A stretch of DNA of 64,000 nucleotides, taken from positions 248,001-312,000 of the forward strand of contig CANMCF010000002.1 of NCBI GenBank assembly GCA_947496215.1, given 5' to 3'. A program made the position numbers and the translations under genes. This document shows positions 1 through 7,024 of this stretch, piece by piece. The DNA is from an uncultured Bizionia sp. (GTDB taxonomy: Bacteria; Bacteroidota; Bacteroidia; Flavobacteriales; Flavobacteriaceae). Numbering within the stretch: position 1 is the stretch's first letter; each line of letters opens with the position of its first letter. The notes under the pieces were generated by a model, which did not search any database, was not told the origin of the DNA, and saw only the letters and a list, made by a program, of their open reading frames with translations.

Positions 1-213
1 GATCGTAGCATGACCGAAGTAAACCTAGAGGCACAAACCAATACCACAAAAGCGTTGTTTGACACTTTTTGGAAAGAAGAATGGTTTGCAGGTGGTTTTA
101 TTTGGAAATGGTTTCATGACCATGAACAATCGGGAGGAGGAGACAATTCTCGGTTCACACCACAAAACAAACCAGCGGAAACAGTAATAAAAATGAACTA
201 TGCATCGCATTAA
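1..213 (+). CDS. C-terminal end of a probable glycoside hydrolase family 113 protein (partial)
   Basis: The window opens inside this gene: the frame is open from base 1 and stops at TAA 211-213, leaving 70 residues. The tail carries the motif WFAGGFIWKWF followed by a Gly-rich turn and FTPQNKPAE. I recognise this as the end of the TIM-barrel glycosidases related to GH113 (beta-mannanase-like) in Bacteroidota: a buried Trp-rich strand, then the conserved RFTPQNKPA segment. The N-terminal catalytic part lies outside the window, so activity and secretion cannot be judged. An internal ATG at base 10 is not the start. The call rests on one conserved block. Confidence 0.62.
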   Translation, partial: DRSMTEVNLEAQTNTTKALFDTFWKEEWFAGGFIWKWFHDHEQSGGGDNSRFTPQNKPAETVIKMNYASH

Positions 214-239
214 ATGAAACATTCATAGCTAAAAAGTTA

Positions 240-328
240 GATGCATAGAGAATGATTATGAGCTCGTTTAAACGAGTTCTATATGAATGTTACAGATGGC
301 CGATGAAAACAATAAATAAAAACAGATG
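240..328 (+). repeat. Leader repeat copy 1, upstream of the lipoprotein gene
   Basis: This block ends on the start codon at 326 and resembles the leaders at 1082-1148 and 9452-9510. Shared elements in order are GATGCATA, GAATGATTAT, ATGAATGTTACAGAT, AACAATAAAT and ACAGATGAAA. Compared with copy 2 it carries about 22 extra bases containing the perfect palindrome CTCGTTTAAACGAG (263-276). A mini reading frame at 283-306 (MNVTDGR, then TGA) ends 19 nt before the gene. Whether it acts as a promoter, a translational leader or a dispersed repeat is not known. Confidence 0.6.
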
Positions 329-1057
329 AAATTTACAAAATACATAATCATCCTATTGTTTGTGTCATCATGTTCAAAATCCGATGATGACACACCCATT
401 CACAGTACGCTGGAGCAATACACAAGCAATCGTACGACGGAAATGGGAGCTGTGATTGCCTGTGCTGCAAAAGAAGAGAACACGAATGCGGTACTGACTT
501 TTTTTTATCCGGAAGATGGCGCATCCAACATCCAGTATTTCGAAACAGGAAATGCCGAGGTTGACAAAGAGGACTTTGGCAATTATGCTAGGCTGGACTT
601 GAGCAGTAGCCCTTTTTTCAATGGACATCTAAGGTTTTTTTCTAGGAATCTTACCGAGGAAAAATGGATTGTCGTAACCTATGAGTTGGGAGGTGAGATC
701 AAGATTTCCAATCCCATACGTACAAGACAGTTTACAAAGTCATCCGTTTGGAACGACATGGTTACCATTGACCAAGACACCTCATTGATGCCCAAGTTCA
801 GTTGGGAAGCCAATGCCTTTGGTGACAATGCCATATATTTTCAAGTGGTTTCCAATGCACAAGGCGATCTGCTTTCGGGAACGTATACCCATGAGAATCA
901 ATTTCAGTATTACGACACCACCAACGTGGTGTTGAACGTTACAGAAGAGACCCCACCGGAATTGGTTGGCGATGTGGAGTATAATTTCACGTTAATGGAT
1001 GTGAGCCTGGACAATTGGGTTAATCTGGTTACCCAAAAATCATTCACCGCGCAATGA
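326..1057 (+). CDS. Hypothetical lipoprotein
   Basis: This 243-residue protein starts with a lipoprotein signal: a short positively charged N-terminus, a hydrophobic stretch, then VSSCSKSDDD. The lipidated Cys is near residue 16, and the Ser/Asp-rich sequence after it is typical of surface-exposed Bacteroidota lipoproteins. The remainder is soluble and beta-rich with many aromatic residues. I do not recognise a family. It lies between a glycosidase end and a BamA-like outer-membrane protein and shares its leader sequence with the latter, so the two may be expressed together. No substrate is assigned. Confidence 0.75.
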   Translation: MKFTKYIIILLFVSSCSKSDDDTPIHSTLEQYTSNRTTEMGAVIACAAKEENTNAVLTFFYPEDGASNIQYFETGNAEVDKEDFGNYARLDLSSSPFFNGHLRFFSRNLTEEKWIVVTYELGGEIKISNPIRTRQFTKSSVWNDMVTIDQDTSLMPKFSWEANAFGDNAIYFQVVSNAQGDLLSGTYTHENQFQYYDTTNVVLNVTEETPPELVGDVEYNFTLMDVSLDNWVNLVTQKSFTAQ

Positions 1058-1081
1058 TGAAACGAGCATCACAAGAACCCC

Positions 1082-1148
1082 GATGCATACCAGAATGATT
1101 ATATGAATGTTACAGATTATAGATAAAAACAATAAATGCAAGCAGATG
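1082..1148 (+). repeat. Leader repeat copy 2, upstream of the BamA-like gene
   Basis: This is the second copy of the leader at 240-328, without its palindromic insert. GATGCATACC-AGAATGATTATATGAATGTTACAGAT continues into AAAAACAATAAAT and GCAGATGAAA, which holds the start codon at 1146. The mini reading frame at 1103-1126 (MNVTDYR, then TAA) again ends 19 nt before the downstream ATG. Placing the gene start at 1146 makes the leader geometry identical in both copies. Confidence 0.6.
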
Positions 1149-2408
1149 AAAAAGACCCTCATCTTTTTCCTTTTGGGAATTTTTACAATTAATTCATTTG
1201 GTCAAGACAAAGTTGTACTTGATTTGAAAGTTCAAGGGAACAAAAAAATAAAAGCAAGCTTCATAAAGAAGTTGGCTACCATTAGAGCAGGCGTCGTCTT
1301 GGATTCCGCTGCCATCGAAAAGGACATAAAGCGATTGAAACGGTTGCCTTCCGTGGCACACGCCTATTATCAAGTGTTCCATTCCCATGACGACTTCTAC
1401 AACGTGTTCTATAACATAGAAGAGAACTTCACGATAATACCATCTGCCAGCATATATACCTCAAACGATGGTGAATTCGCATACAGGCTGGGACTCTATG
1501 AGTTCAACCTGTTGGGAAGAAGCATGACTTTTGGCGGATTCTATCAAAAAGACATCTACAGTAGTTATGGCATCAATTTCAGAGCGCCTTATTTGTTCAA
1601 CAGGCAATTCGGTTTGGCCTTGAACCATCAAGACCTGACTACTCAAGAACCCGTATTTTTCAACAATGCAACGGCAGATTACAAGTATAGAAACAATTCA
1701 TATGAGGTTCTAGGCCTGTATGAGATCGATTTCCAAAATAGATTGGAAGCGGGAATAAATTACTTTACCGAAGATTACGAATACAAGTCTGGGGCAACGA
1801 GTGAGAACGTGCCCCAAACATTGACGGTGAAAAAACTATTGTACAAGCTCATATACGAATACAACGATTTGGATTACGACTATCAATACGTATCTGGTTT
1901 CAAAAGTGCATTGAATTTTCAAATCGTAACGTCCACAAGCGATGAGTTGCCGGAATTCCTGATAGGTTGGAACGACTTTTTCTACTATGCAAGAGTAGGA
2001 GACAAAGGGAATTGGGCCAACCGGATGCGCATAGGGTTTTCTACCAACAACGATACGCCCTTTGCACCTTTTTCGGTAGACAACAACATAAACATAAGAG
2101 GCGTTGGGAACATCATAGATCGTGGTACGGGAGCGATAGTCCTGAATACGGAATACAGGCATACGCTTTATGAAAAAGATTGGTTTTGCATACAAGGCAA
2201 TGCCTTTGTGGATGCTGGTACCTGGAGAAACCCAGGAGGGGACCTAGGCGATTTTAGCAAGTCCCAAAACATTCGTGTCTATCCAGGTGTGGGACTCCGA
2301 TTCATGCACAAGCAAATCTTCAATGCCATCTTTAGGATAGACTATGGTATAGGCATTACTCCGGATTCATCAAAGGGATTGGTCTTTGGAATAGGGCAGT
2401 ATTTTTAA
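1146..2408 (+). CDS. BamA/TamA-like outer-membrane surface protein
   Basis: This 420-residue protein has a signal peptide (MKKTLIFFLLGIFTINSFGQ) and then one POTRA-like segment, about residues 20-90 (VVLDLKVQGNKKIKASFIKKL... LKRLPSVAHAYYQV). The rest is a predicted 16-stranded beta-barrel that includes the Omp85-type IRGVGN segment and ends in Phe. It resembles short Omp85/surface-antigen proteins that insert or export outer-membrane proteins or lipids. With only one POTRA-like unit it is smaller than BamA, so it is probably an accessory paralogue. An in-frame ATG at 1107 exists, but the signal peptide and the leader repeat favour 1146. Confidence 0.78.
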   Translation: MKKTLIFFLLGIFTINSFGQDKVVLDLKVQGNKKIKASFIKKLATIRAGVVLDSAAIEKDIKRLKRLPSVAHAYYQVFHSHDDFYNVFYNIEENFTIIPSASIYTSNDGEFAYRLGLYEFNLLGRSMTFGGFYQKDIYSSYGINFRAPYLFNRQFGLALNHQDLTTQEPVFFNNATADYKYRNNSYEVLGLYEIDFQNRLEAGINYFTEDYEYKSGATSENVPQTLTVKKLLYKLIYEYNDLDYDYQYVSGFKSALNFQIVTSTSDELPEFLIGWNDFFYYARVGDKGNWANRMRIGFSTNNDTPFAPFSVDNNINIRGVGNIIDRGTGAIVLNTEYRHTLYEKDWFCIQGNAFVDAGTWRNPGGDLGDFSKSQNIRVYPGVGLRFMHKQIFNAIFRIDYGIGITPDSSKGLVFGIGQYF

Positions 2409-2415
2409 AAACAAC

Positions 2416-2446
2416 TTTCATCTTCATATATAAATCTATAAATTTG
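2416..2446 (+). promoter_or_regulatory. Predicted promoter of nrtR
   Basis: TTTC (2416-2419) and TAAATTTG (2439-2446) are separated by exactly 19 bp. The second matches the Bacteroidota -7 consensus TAnnTTTG and the first differs from -33 TTTG by one base. Transcription would begin near 2452, giving a leader of only about 14 nt. The -7 box runs into the left arm of the palindrome at 2441-2465, which suggests direct repression. Confidence 0.65.
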
Positions 2447-2465
2447 TGTTGGAAATACACAAATT
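2441..2465 (+). promoter_or_regulatory. NrtR-type operator 1 (autoregulatory)
   Basis: AATTTGTGT and ACACAAATT form a perfect 9-bp inverted repeat around the 7-nt spacer TGGAAAT. The site overlaps the nrtR -7 box and ends directly before the start codon at 2466. The same half-sites with the same spacer recur at 3150-3170 and 3201-3223. Placement beside a NrtR-family gene makes it the natural candidate for that regulator's binding site. Confidence 0.75.
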
Positions 2466-3158
2466 ATGGGAGTCATTCAAAATATTAAAGTAGCAGTAGA
2501 TGCTGTTGTTTTTGGTTACGAATCCAAAAAAAATCTTTCGGTGCTTTTAATAAAGAGAGGTGTCGAGCCCTATAAGGATGCTTGGGCCTTGCCAGGAGGA
2601 TTGGTTTTGGAAAATGAATCGCTGGAAGCTGCTGTAGAAAGGGAATTACAAGAAGAAACAGGTGTGGAAATAGACTATTTGGAGCAGCTATACTCCTTCG
2701 GAAAACCAAAAAGAGATCCTCGTAATCGAGTGATTTCCATTAGTTATTTCGGCCTTGTCAAACCAAACCATTTCAAAATTGAAGCAGCTACGGATGCAGC
2801 CGAGGCAAAATGGTTTCCTGTCAAGGACATTCCAGAATTGGCTTTCGATCACCAAGACATTTTGAACTTGGCCCAAGACCGTTTAAAATCGAAACTGCAC
2901 TACCAACCCATTGGTTTCGATTTGCTCAATCGATCATTCCCCTTTTCGGATTTGGAACACCTTTACACGACCATTTTAGAGAAGGACATCGATAGAAGGA
3001 ACTTTAGAAAAAAATTGATGAGCTTTGGAATCATCGAAGAAACAGGGGAAATGAGCCAGGTAGGAAGCGGCAGGCCTGCAAAGTTATTTCGCTTCAACAC
3101 CAACAAATATGAAGCCTTGGCCAAAGATGGTTTCCACTTTGAAATTAAGTTTGTGTAA
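2466..3158 (+). CDS. nrtR: NrtR family transcriptional regulator (Nudix domain plus winged helix)
   Basis: This 230-residue protein has an N-terminal Nudix domain (about 8-140) and a C-terminal winged helix-turn-helix (about 150-230, with FRKKLMSFGIIEE and GSGRPAKLFRF). That is the architecture of NrtR, a repressor of NAD metabolism genes whose ligand in studied members is ADP-ribose or NAD+. The Nudix box at residues 45-67 is complete: G-x5-E-x7-REL-x-EE-x-GV. Many NrtR proteins have a degenerate box, so this one may still hydrolyse an ADP-ribose-like substrate. Palindromes at its own promoter and at the prs promoter imply that it controls itself and the operon downstream. Confidence 0.88.
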   Translation: MGVIQNIKVAVDAVVFGYESKKNLSVLLIKRGVEPYKDAWALPGGLVLENESLEAAVERELQEETGVEIDYLEQLYSFGKPKRDPRNRVISISYFGLVKPNHFKIEAATDAAEAKWFPVKDIPELAFDHQDILNLAQDRLKSKLHYQPIGFDLLNRSFPFSDLEHLYTTILEKDIDRRNFRKKLMSFGIIEETGEMSQVGSGRPAKLFRFNTNKYEALAKDGFHFEIKFV

Positions 3159-3170
3159 AAAATACACAAA
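3150..3170 (+). promoter_or_regulatory. NrtR-type operator 2
   Basis: TTTGTGT and ACACAAA form a perfect inverted repeat around the 7-nt spacer AAAAAAT. It overlaps the last codons and stop (3156-3158) of nrtR and lies just upstream of the -33 box of the prs promoter. Its centre is 52 bp, about five helical turns, from the centre of operator 3, which would let two dimers sit on the same DNA face. Confidence 0.72.
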
Positions 3171-3174
3171 ATAT

Positions 3175-3205
3175 TTTGTGGCTATATAATTATAATTTAC
3201 ATTTG
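3175..3205 (+). promoter_or_regulatory. Predicted promoter of the prs-NAMPT operon
   Basis: TTTG (3175-3178) and TACATTTG (3198-3205) are separated by exactly 19 bp, a full match to the Bacteroidota -33/-7 consensus. The start codon at 3222 lies 17 nt after the -7 box, so the leader is only about ten nt. The promoter is bracketed by operator 2 upstream and operator 3 over its -7 box. Confidence 0.72.
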
Positions 3206-3223
3206 TGTAAAAATAACGCAAAT
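3201..3223 (+). promoter_or_regulatory. NrtR-type operator 3
   Basis: ATTTGTGT and ACGCAAAT lie around the 7-nt spacer AAAAATA, one mismatch from a perfect inverted repeat. The left arm overlaps the -7 box of the prs promoter and the right arm includes the first two bases of the start codon. Bound repressor would block both polymerase and the short leader. Confidence 0.7.
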
Positions 3224-4064
3224 GTATTTAAATCTAGATTCTCAGTTCACGCCATTTCATTCAAAAGACGAAATCCTTTTCGAATCATTTACCTTTTCAG
3301 GAGGCGAACCACATATAAAGATTTTGTCGGACTTGACTTCTGTAGAAGAGGTTACTGTAACTATGCGTGTAAAATCCTTCAACGATTTTGGACTGTTGCT
3401 TTTGGCAATAGATGCACTTCGTAGATTCTATGTAAAGACAATCAATGTATTCATACCCTATTTTCCAGCAGCAAGGCAAGATCGTGTCATGGTAAAAGGA
3501 GAATCCTTATCTGTAAAGGTATATGCAGATCTCTTAAATAATTTGAACTTGAATAAAGTAACGGTTTACGATGCGCATTCGGAGGTGACATCTGCTGTAT
3601 TGAATAACTGCGAGGTTATTTCCAATCATGGTTTTATAAAACAAGTGATTGATCAAATAGGGGGAGAAGTCGTGTTGATCTCTCCAGATGGTGGTGCTTT
3701 GAAGAAGGTTTATAAATTATCAGAATACTTAGGAGGTCAGCCAGTTGTAGAATGTTCTAAAAAGCGTAATGTGAAAAATGGTAAGTTGGAAGGGTTTAAA
3801 GTGTATGAAGAAGATTTGAAAGGGAAGACTTGTTTGATCGTTGATGACATTTGTGATGGAGGTGGTACATTCATAGGATTGGCAGAAGCACTTGAAAAGA
3901 AGAATGCCGGCGATTTGTATTTGGCGGTAAGTCATGGCATCTTCAACAAGGGGTTTGAAACATTGAACCAAAGGTTCAAAAAGACATATACAACAGATAG
4001 TTTTAAGGATGTAGAAAATAATGGCGTTGAGCAAATAAAGCTTGAAAGCATAATGAAGGATTAG
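3222..4064 (+). CDS. prs: Ribose-phosphate pyrophosphokinase-like protein (PRPP synthetase homologue)
   Basis: This 280-residue phosphoribosyltransferase-fold protein has the Prs signatures: YFPAARQDR in the catalytic loop, VYDAHSEV where Prs has a catalytic His, a SPDGGALKK strand, and the PRPP loop VDDICDGGGTF (usually VDDMIDTGGT). It is about 30 residues shorter than housekeeping Prs. It probably makes PRPP from ribose 5-phosphate and ATP for the NAMPT at the end of the operon. Some phage Prs-like proteins instead pyrophosphorylate ADP-ribose in NAD+ reconstitution; the sequence alone does not separate the two. It is the first gene after the operator pair, with 2 nt to the next gene. Confidence 0.87.
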   Translation: MYLNLDSQFTPFHSKDEILFESFTFSGGEPHIKILSDLTSVEEVTVTMRVKSFNDFGLLLLAIDALRRFYVKTINVFIPYFPAARQDRVMVKGESLSVKVYADLLNNLNLNKVTVYDAHSEVTSAVLNNCEVISNHGFIKQVIDQIGGEVVLISPDGGALKKVYKLSEYLGGQPVVECSKKRNVKNGKLEGFKVYEEDLKGKTCLIVDDICDGGGTFIGLAEALEKKNAGDLYLAVSHGIFNKGFETLNQRFKKTYTTDSFKDVENNGVEQIKLESIMKD

Positions 4065-4066
4065 AT

Positions 4067-4480
4067 ATGAAAACAGTGACATTGTATAGGCCAATTGGAG
4101 AAAAGGAATTGATTTTAATTGCGGAAAGCAATTTCAAAGCATTTCCTCCAAGATTGGAATGGCAACCTATTTTTTATCCAGTTTTAAATGAAGAATATGC
4201 TACCGAAATAGCATCAAAATGGAATACAGGTGACGAATTTGGTAATTATCTAGGCTTTGTTACTCAGTTTGATGTAACACAGGAAGAATATTCAAAATAT
4301 AAAGTAGAAAATGTTGGAGGAAAGATCCACAATGAATTGTGGGTACCTGCAGAAGAATTGGAGAATTTCAACAAAAGCATAGTTGGAGGCATACGAATCA
4401 TAAAAGTATGCATAGGAGGTCAATTTGAAAAAGCGTCGCACGCGACTGTGCAATTGCAAATTGATAGATTAAAAAATTAG
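4067..4480 (+). CDS. Small conserved protein, type annotated as ADP-ribosylation/crystallin J1
   Basis: This 137-residue soluble protein has no signal peptide or membrane segment. Conserved-looking blocks are TLYRPIGEKEL near the N-terminus, FPPRLEWQPIFYPVLN, DEFGNYLGFVT, and HNELWVPAEELENFN. I recall this family under the label ADP-ribosylation/crystallin J1, but I cannot confirm any activity. The early Arg and the late NELWVPAEEL segment would suit a small ADP-ribosyltransferase-like fold; that is inference. It is 2 nt after prs and 4 nt before the first DUF4291 gene, so it is co-translated with NAD-metabolism genes. Confidence 0.6.
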   Translation: MKTVTLYRPIGEKELILIAESNFKAFPPRLEWQPIFYPVLNEEYATEIASKWNTGDEFGNYLGFVTQFDVTQEEYSKYKVENVGGKIHNELWVPAEELENFNKSIVGGIRIIKVCIGGQFEKASHATVQLQIDRLKN

Positions 4481-4484
4481 AAAA

Positions 4485-5120
4485 ATGAAACTAAATATAA
4501 AATCACATAAAGAACAAATAGAGGAATGGCCGAGTGAAGGTCATCACATAATGGCTCAATATAATGATGATGAAATAGTAGTATATCAATCATATAGGCC
4601 AGAAATAGGAAACTTTGCAGTGAAAAACCAGTTTTTTGGAGGAGCGTTTAAATACACACGAATGACATGGATAAAGCCCAATTTCTTATGGATGATGTAT
4701 AGAAATGGTTGGGGGGCAAAAGCCGGGCAAGAAGTAGTATTGGCAGTACATTTAAAGCGAGAAGCTTTCGAAAATTATTTAAGTCAAGCAGTATATTCCA
4801 GTTTTCAACTTGATTTATATAAAACTCATGAGAATTGGAAAAATGAAGTTGAAAACTCGTCCATTCGTTTGCAATGGGATCCAGATCATGATCCATATGG
4901 AGGGAAATTGGAACGAAGAGCAATACAAATAGGAATTAGAGGAGAACATATTGTTAAATATGCAACTGAGGATATCATCAAAATAGAAGATATATCAGAC
5001 TTTGTGAAAACACAACATCAATATGTTTTGAACAATGACTTGGATAAGTTGATGGTTCCTGAGGAACGACCATATTTTAGCAAAAGTGAGGAAGTGAATA
5101 AACGATTGAGATTGAAATGA
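4485..5120 (+). CDS. DUF4291 domain protein (first copy)
   Basis: This 211-residue cytoplasmic protein matches the DUF4291 pattern: an N-terminal strand with IVVYQSYRPEI, the block RMTWIKPNFLWMMYRNGWG (about 62-80), then IRLQWDPDHDP and LERRAIQIGI (about 125-148). A second copy with the same blocks lies at 7599-8192 in the same operon. The function of DUF4291 is not established. Its place among a macrodomain, NADAR and KptA points to NAD+ or ADP-ribose chemistry, possibly an ADP-ribosyl transfer fold. The stop overlaps the start of the macrodomain gene in ATGA (5117-5120), indicating translational coupling. Confidence 0.85.
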   Translation: MKLNIKSHKEQIEEWPSEGHHIMAQYNDDEIVVYQSYRPEIGNFAVKNQFFGGAFKYTRMTWIKPNFLWMMYRNGWGAKAGQEVVLAVHLKREAFENYLSQAVYSSFQLDLYKTHENWKNEVENSSIRLQWDPDHDPYGGKLERRAIQIGIRGEHIVKYATEDIIKIEDISDFVKTQHQYVLNNDLDKLMVPEERPYFSKSEEVNKRLRLK

Positions 5121-5587
5121 GAAGTGTTAATTACATAAAAGGAGATGCAACCGTCCCCAAAGGAGAAGATAATAAGATTATTGTGCATATCTGCAATGAT
5201 ATTGGTGGATGGGGAAAAGGTTTTGTTTTGGCAGTTTCCAAGAGATGGAAAGAACCAGAAGAGTCTTATAGAACATGGTTTAAATCAAAAGAAAATTTCA
5301 ATCTTGGGGAAGTTCAGTTCGTTAAAGTGGAAAACAATTTGTGGGTGGCCAATATTATTGGGCAGCATAAAATAAGGAAAGATGAAAATGGAAAACCTCC
5401 TATTCGTTATGATGCTATTGAGGTTGGACTCAAAACAGTTTTCCTTAAAGCAAAGCAATTGGGTGCATCTGTACATATGCCAAGAATAGGTTGCGGTTTG
5501 GCAGGAGGCAGATGGGAGCATATTGAACCTCTCATTGAAAAGACATTAATACAAAACAAAATAAAAGTTGTGGTTTACGACTTTTAA
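5117..5587 (+). CDS. Macrodomain protein, probable ADP-ribose-1''-phosphate phosphatase or ADP-ribosyl hydrolase
   Basis: This is a stand-alone macrodomain of 156 residues. The first strand and loop read YIKGDAT, then IIVHICNDIGGWGKGF (about 22-37) with the ligand-binding Asn-Asp and Gly-rich turn. The phosphate loop is PRIGCGLAGGRW (about 122-133). These features suit the Poa1p/ALC1-like branch, whose members remove phosphate from ADP-ribose-1''-phosphate or ADP-ribose from proteins or nucleic acids. KptA, two genes downstream, releases ADP-ribose 1''-2''-cyclic phosphate, so a role in clearing that product is the simplest inference. Confidence 0.87.
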   Translation: MRSVNYIKGDATVPKGEDNKIIVHICNDIGGWGKGFVLAVSKRWKEPEESYRTWFKSKENFNLGEVQFVKVENNLWVANIIGQHKIRKDENGKPPIRYDAIEVGLKTVFLKAKQLGASVHMPRIGCGLAGGRWEHIEPLIEKTLIQNKIKVVVYDF

Positions 5588-5599
5588 AACGTAATAAAA

Positions 5600-6466
5600 A
5601 TGAAATTAACAATACACGGCTACTCGACAGCATTGTTTGCAACTTGGTATTTCATAGAAGAACTAGGAGTTCTTTTCGATGCAGGAGATGGAGTCGTTTC
5701 CAATCTTTTGGGTAAGGCAGGTAAAATTAGAAATGTATTTGTGTCGCACGCAGATCGTGATCATTTAACAGGATTGTTACAGTACAATCAATTGTTTGCA
5801 AAGGAATCATTGAGTATACACTACCCGAAAGATGCGAACTCTTTCAAGCACTTGAATGAGTTTATGACACGATTTGATCCACATATGGGCAGGGCACAAT
5901 GGAAACCGCTTGAAGATATGGAGACGATAGCAATTAAAAACAGCTACTCGGTACAAGGATTTGAGAATAAACACATAGAAGTGCCAAATCAATTGAAAAG
6001 CCTGTCATACAAAGTAACGGAAACCAAGCATAAATTGAAAACCGAGTTTTCCGGATTGAGTTCCAAAGAAATAGTGGCCCTCAAAGAGAAAAAAGGTGAA
6101 GATTACATTAAAGAAGAAACAAAAACTAATGTCTTGACATATTCAGGAGACACCCCCGTTTACGATTACTCGAAATACGACAAGTGCAAAACGCTCATTC
6201 ATGAAGCCACGTTCTTGACAAAAGAGGAGACCGAGAATAAAAACGACAAAAACAAACACAGTTCCTTGGAAGAAGTCCTTGAAATGGCTGCAAACATCTC
6301 TATCGAGAAATTGGTTTTAGGACACTTTTCATCAAGATATGACATAAGTACAATCGATGAAAGCATAAGGCAACTGATAAAACATTACAACATTAAAATT
6401 CCAGTATATAGAATGCCAATAGGTAAAATGCAGAAAGACATATTAAACGGAAAACCTATAAATTAA
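5600..6466 (+). CDS. Metallo-beta-lactamase-fold hydrolase, RNase Z-like
   Basis: This 288-residue protein has an RNase Z/ElaC-like outline: LFDAGDG (25-31), the metal motif SHADRDHLTGL (His50, Asp52, Asp54, His55), YSGDTP (181-186), LIHEATF (199-205), the late helix start HSSLEEV (His220) and GHFSSRY (241-247). RNase Z proteins process tRNA 3' ends or cleave phosphodiesters. The usual HxHxDH motif is HxDxDH here, so the second His of the metal site is Asp. Next to kptA, an RNA 3'-end or cyclic-phosphodiester substrate is plausible. The next start codon follows the stop after 1 nt. Confidence 0.8.
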   Translation: MKLTIHGYSTALFATWYFIEELGVLFDAGDGVVSNLLGKAGKIRNVFVSHADRDHLTGLLQYNQLFAKESLSIHYPKDANSFKHLNEFMTRFDPHMGRAQWKPLEDMETIAIKNSYSVQGFENKHIEVPNQLKSLSYKVTETKHKLKTEFSGLSSKEIVALKEKKGEDYIKEETKTNVLTYSGDTPVYDYSKYDKCKTLIHEATFLTKEETENKNDKNKHSSLEEVLEMAANISIEKLVLGHFSSRYDISTIDESIRQLIKHYNIKIPVYRMPIGKMQKDILNGKPIN

Positions 6467-6467
6467 A

Positions 6468-7019
6468 ATGAATGAAAAAAAGATAAAGAGGATTAGCAAA
6501 TTTCTAAGCTTGATCCTAAGACATAACCCAGATAAGATAAATTTGGAATTGGATGAGAATGGTTGGGCAAATGTAGACGAATTGCTAAGTAAATCCAGTA
6601 AGGGAAATACTCGGTTTTCTATGGAAACATTGGAGGAAGTCGTTGAAACCAACGACAAAAAACGCTTTGCCTTCAATGGCGATAAGACCAAGATAAGAGC
6701 AAATCAAGGACATTCCATAAAAACAATAGATTTAGAGTTGGAAGTTATTGAACCACCAACATTTCTATATCACGGAACAGTTGGTAAGTTCATGCAATCC
6801 ATTAGAGGGAAGGGGTTGCAAAAAATGAGCAGGCAACACGTTCATTTAAGCAACGATTTGGAAACTGCCACAAAAGTAGGAAGTAGGAGAGGTCATCCCA
6901 TTATATTGAGTGTAAGGTCAAAAGACATGTACGATGCAGGCCATGCATTCTATCAATCGGAAAATGGGGTATGGTTGACGGATGAAGTACCTCCAGAGTT
7001 TATTGACTTTAAAGAGTAA
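6468..7019 (+). CDS. kptA: RNA 2'-phosphotransferase KptA/Tpt1
   Basis: This 183-residue protein matches Tpt1/KptA over its length. These enzymes move the 2'-phosphate left at an RNA splice junction to NAD+, giving nicotinamide and ADP-ribose 1''-2''-cyclic phosphate. The catalytic Arg-His-Arg-Arg set is visible: Arg18-His19 in LRHNP, Arg77 in IRANQGHS, and Arg140 in VGSRRGHP. The N-terminal winged-helix lobe (1-90) and C-terminal NAD-binding lobe are both complete. Bacteria have no tRNA splicing of the eukaryotic type, so the native substrate is open. Its products fit the macrodomain and NAMPT of the same operon. Confidence 0.93.
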   Translation: MNEKKIKRISKFLSLILRHNPDKINLELDENGWANVDELLSKSSKGNTRFSMETLEEVVETNDKKRFAFNGDKTKIRANQGHSIKTIDLELEVIEPPTFLYHGTVGKFMQSIRGKGLQKMSRQHVHLSNDLETATKVGSRRGHPIILSVRSKDMYDAGHAFYQSENGVWLTDEVPPEFIDFKE

Positions 7020-7024
7020 TTATC

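Noticed and set aside
25-222. A 65-residue minus-strand frame across the end of the glycosidase
   Set aside because: It is the mirror of the conserved glycosidase frame and has no protein-like composition or upstream signals.
263-276. The palindrome CTCGTTTAAACGAG as an intrinsic terminator of the glycosidase gene
   Set aside because: No U-tract follows and it lies inside a repeated leader that elsewhere lacks it.
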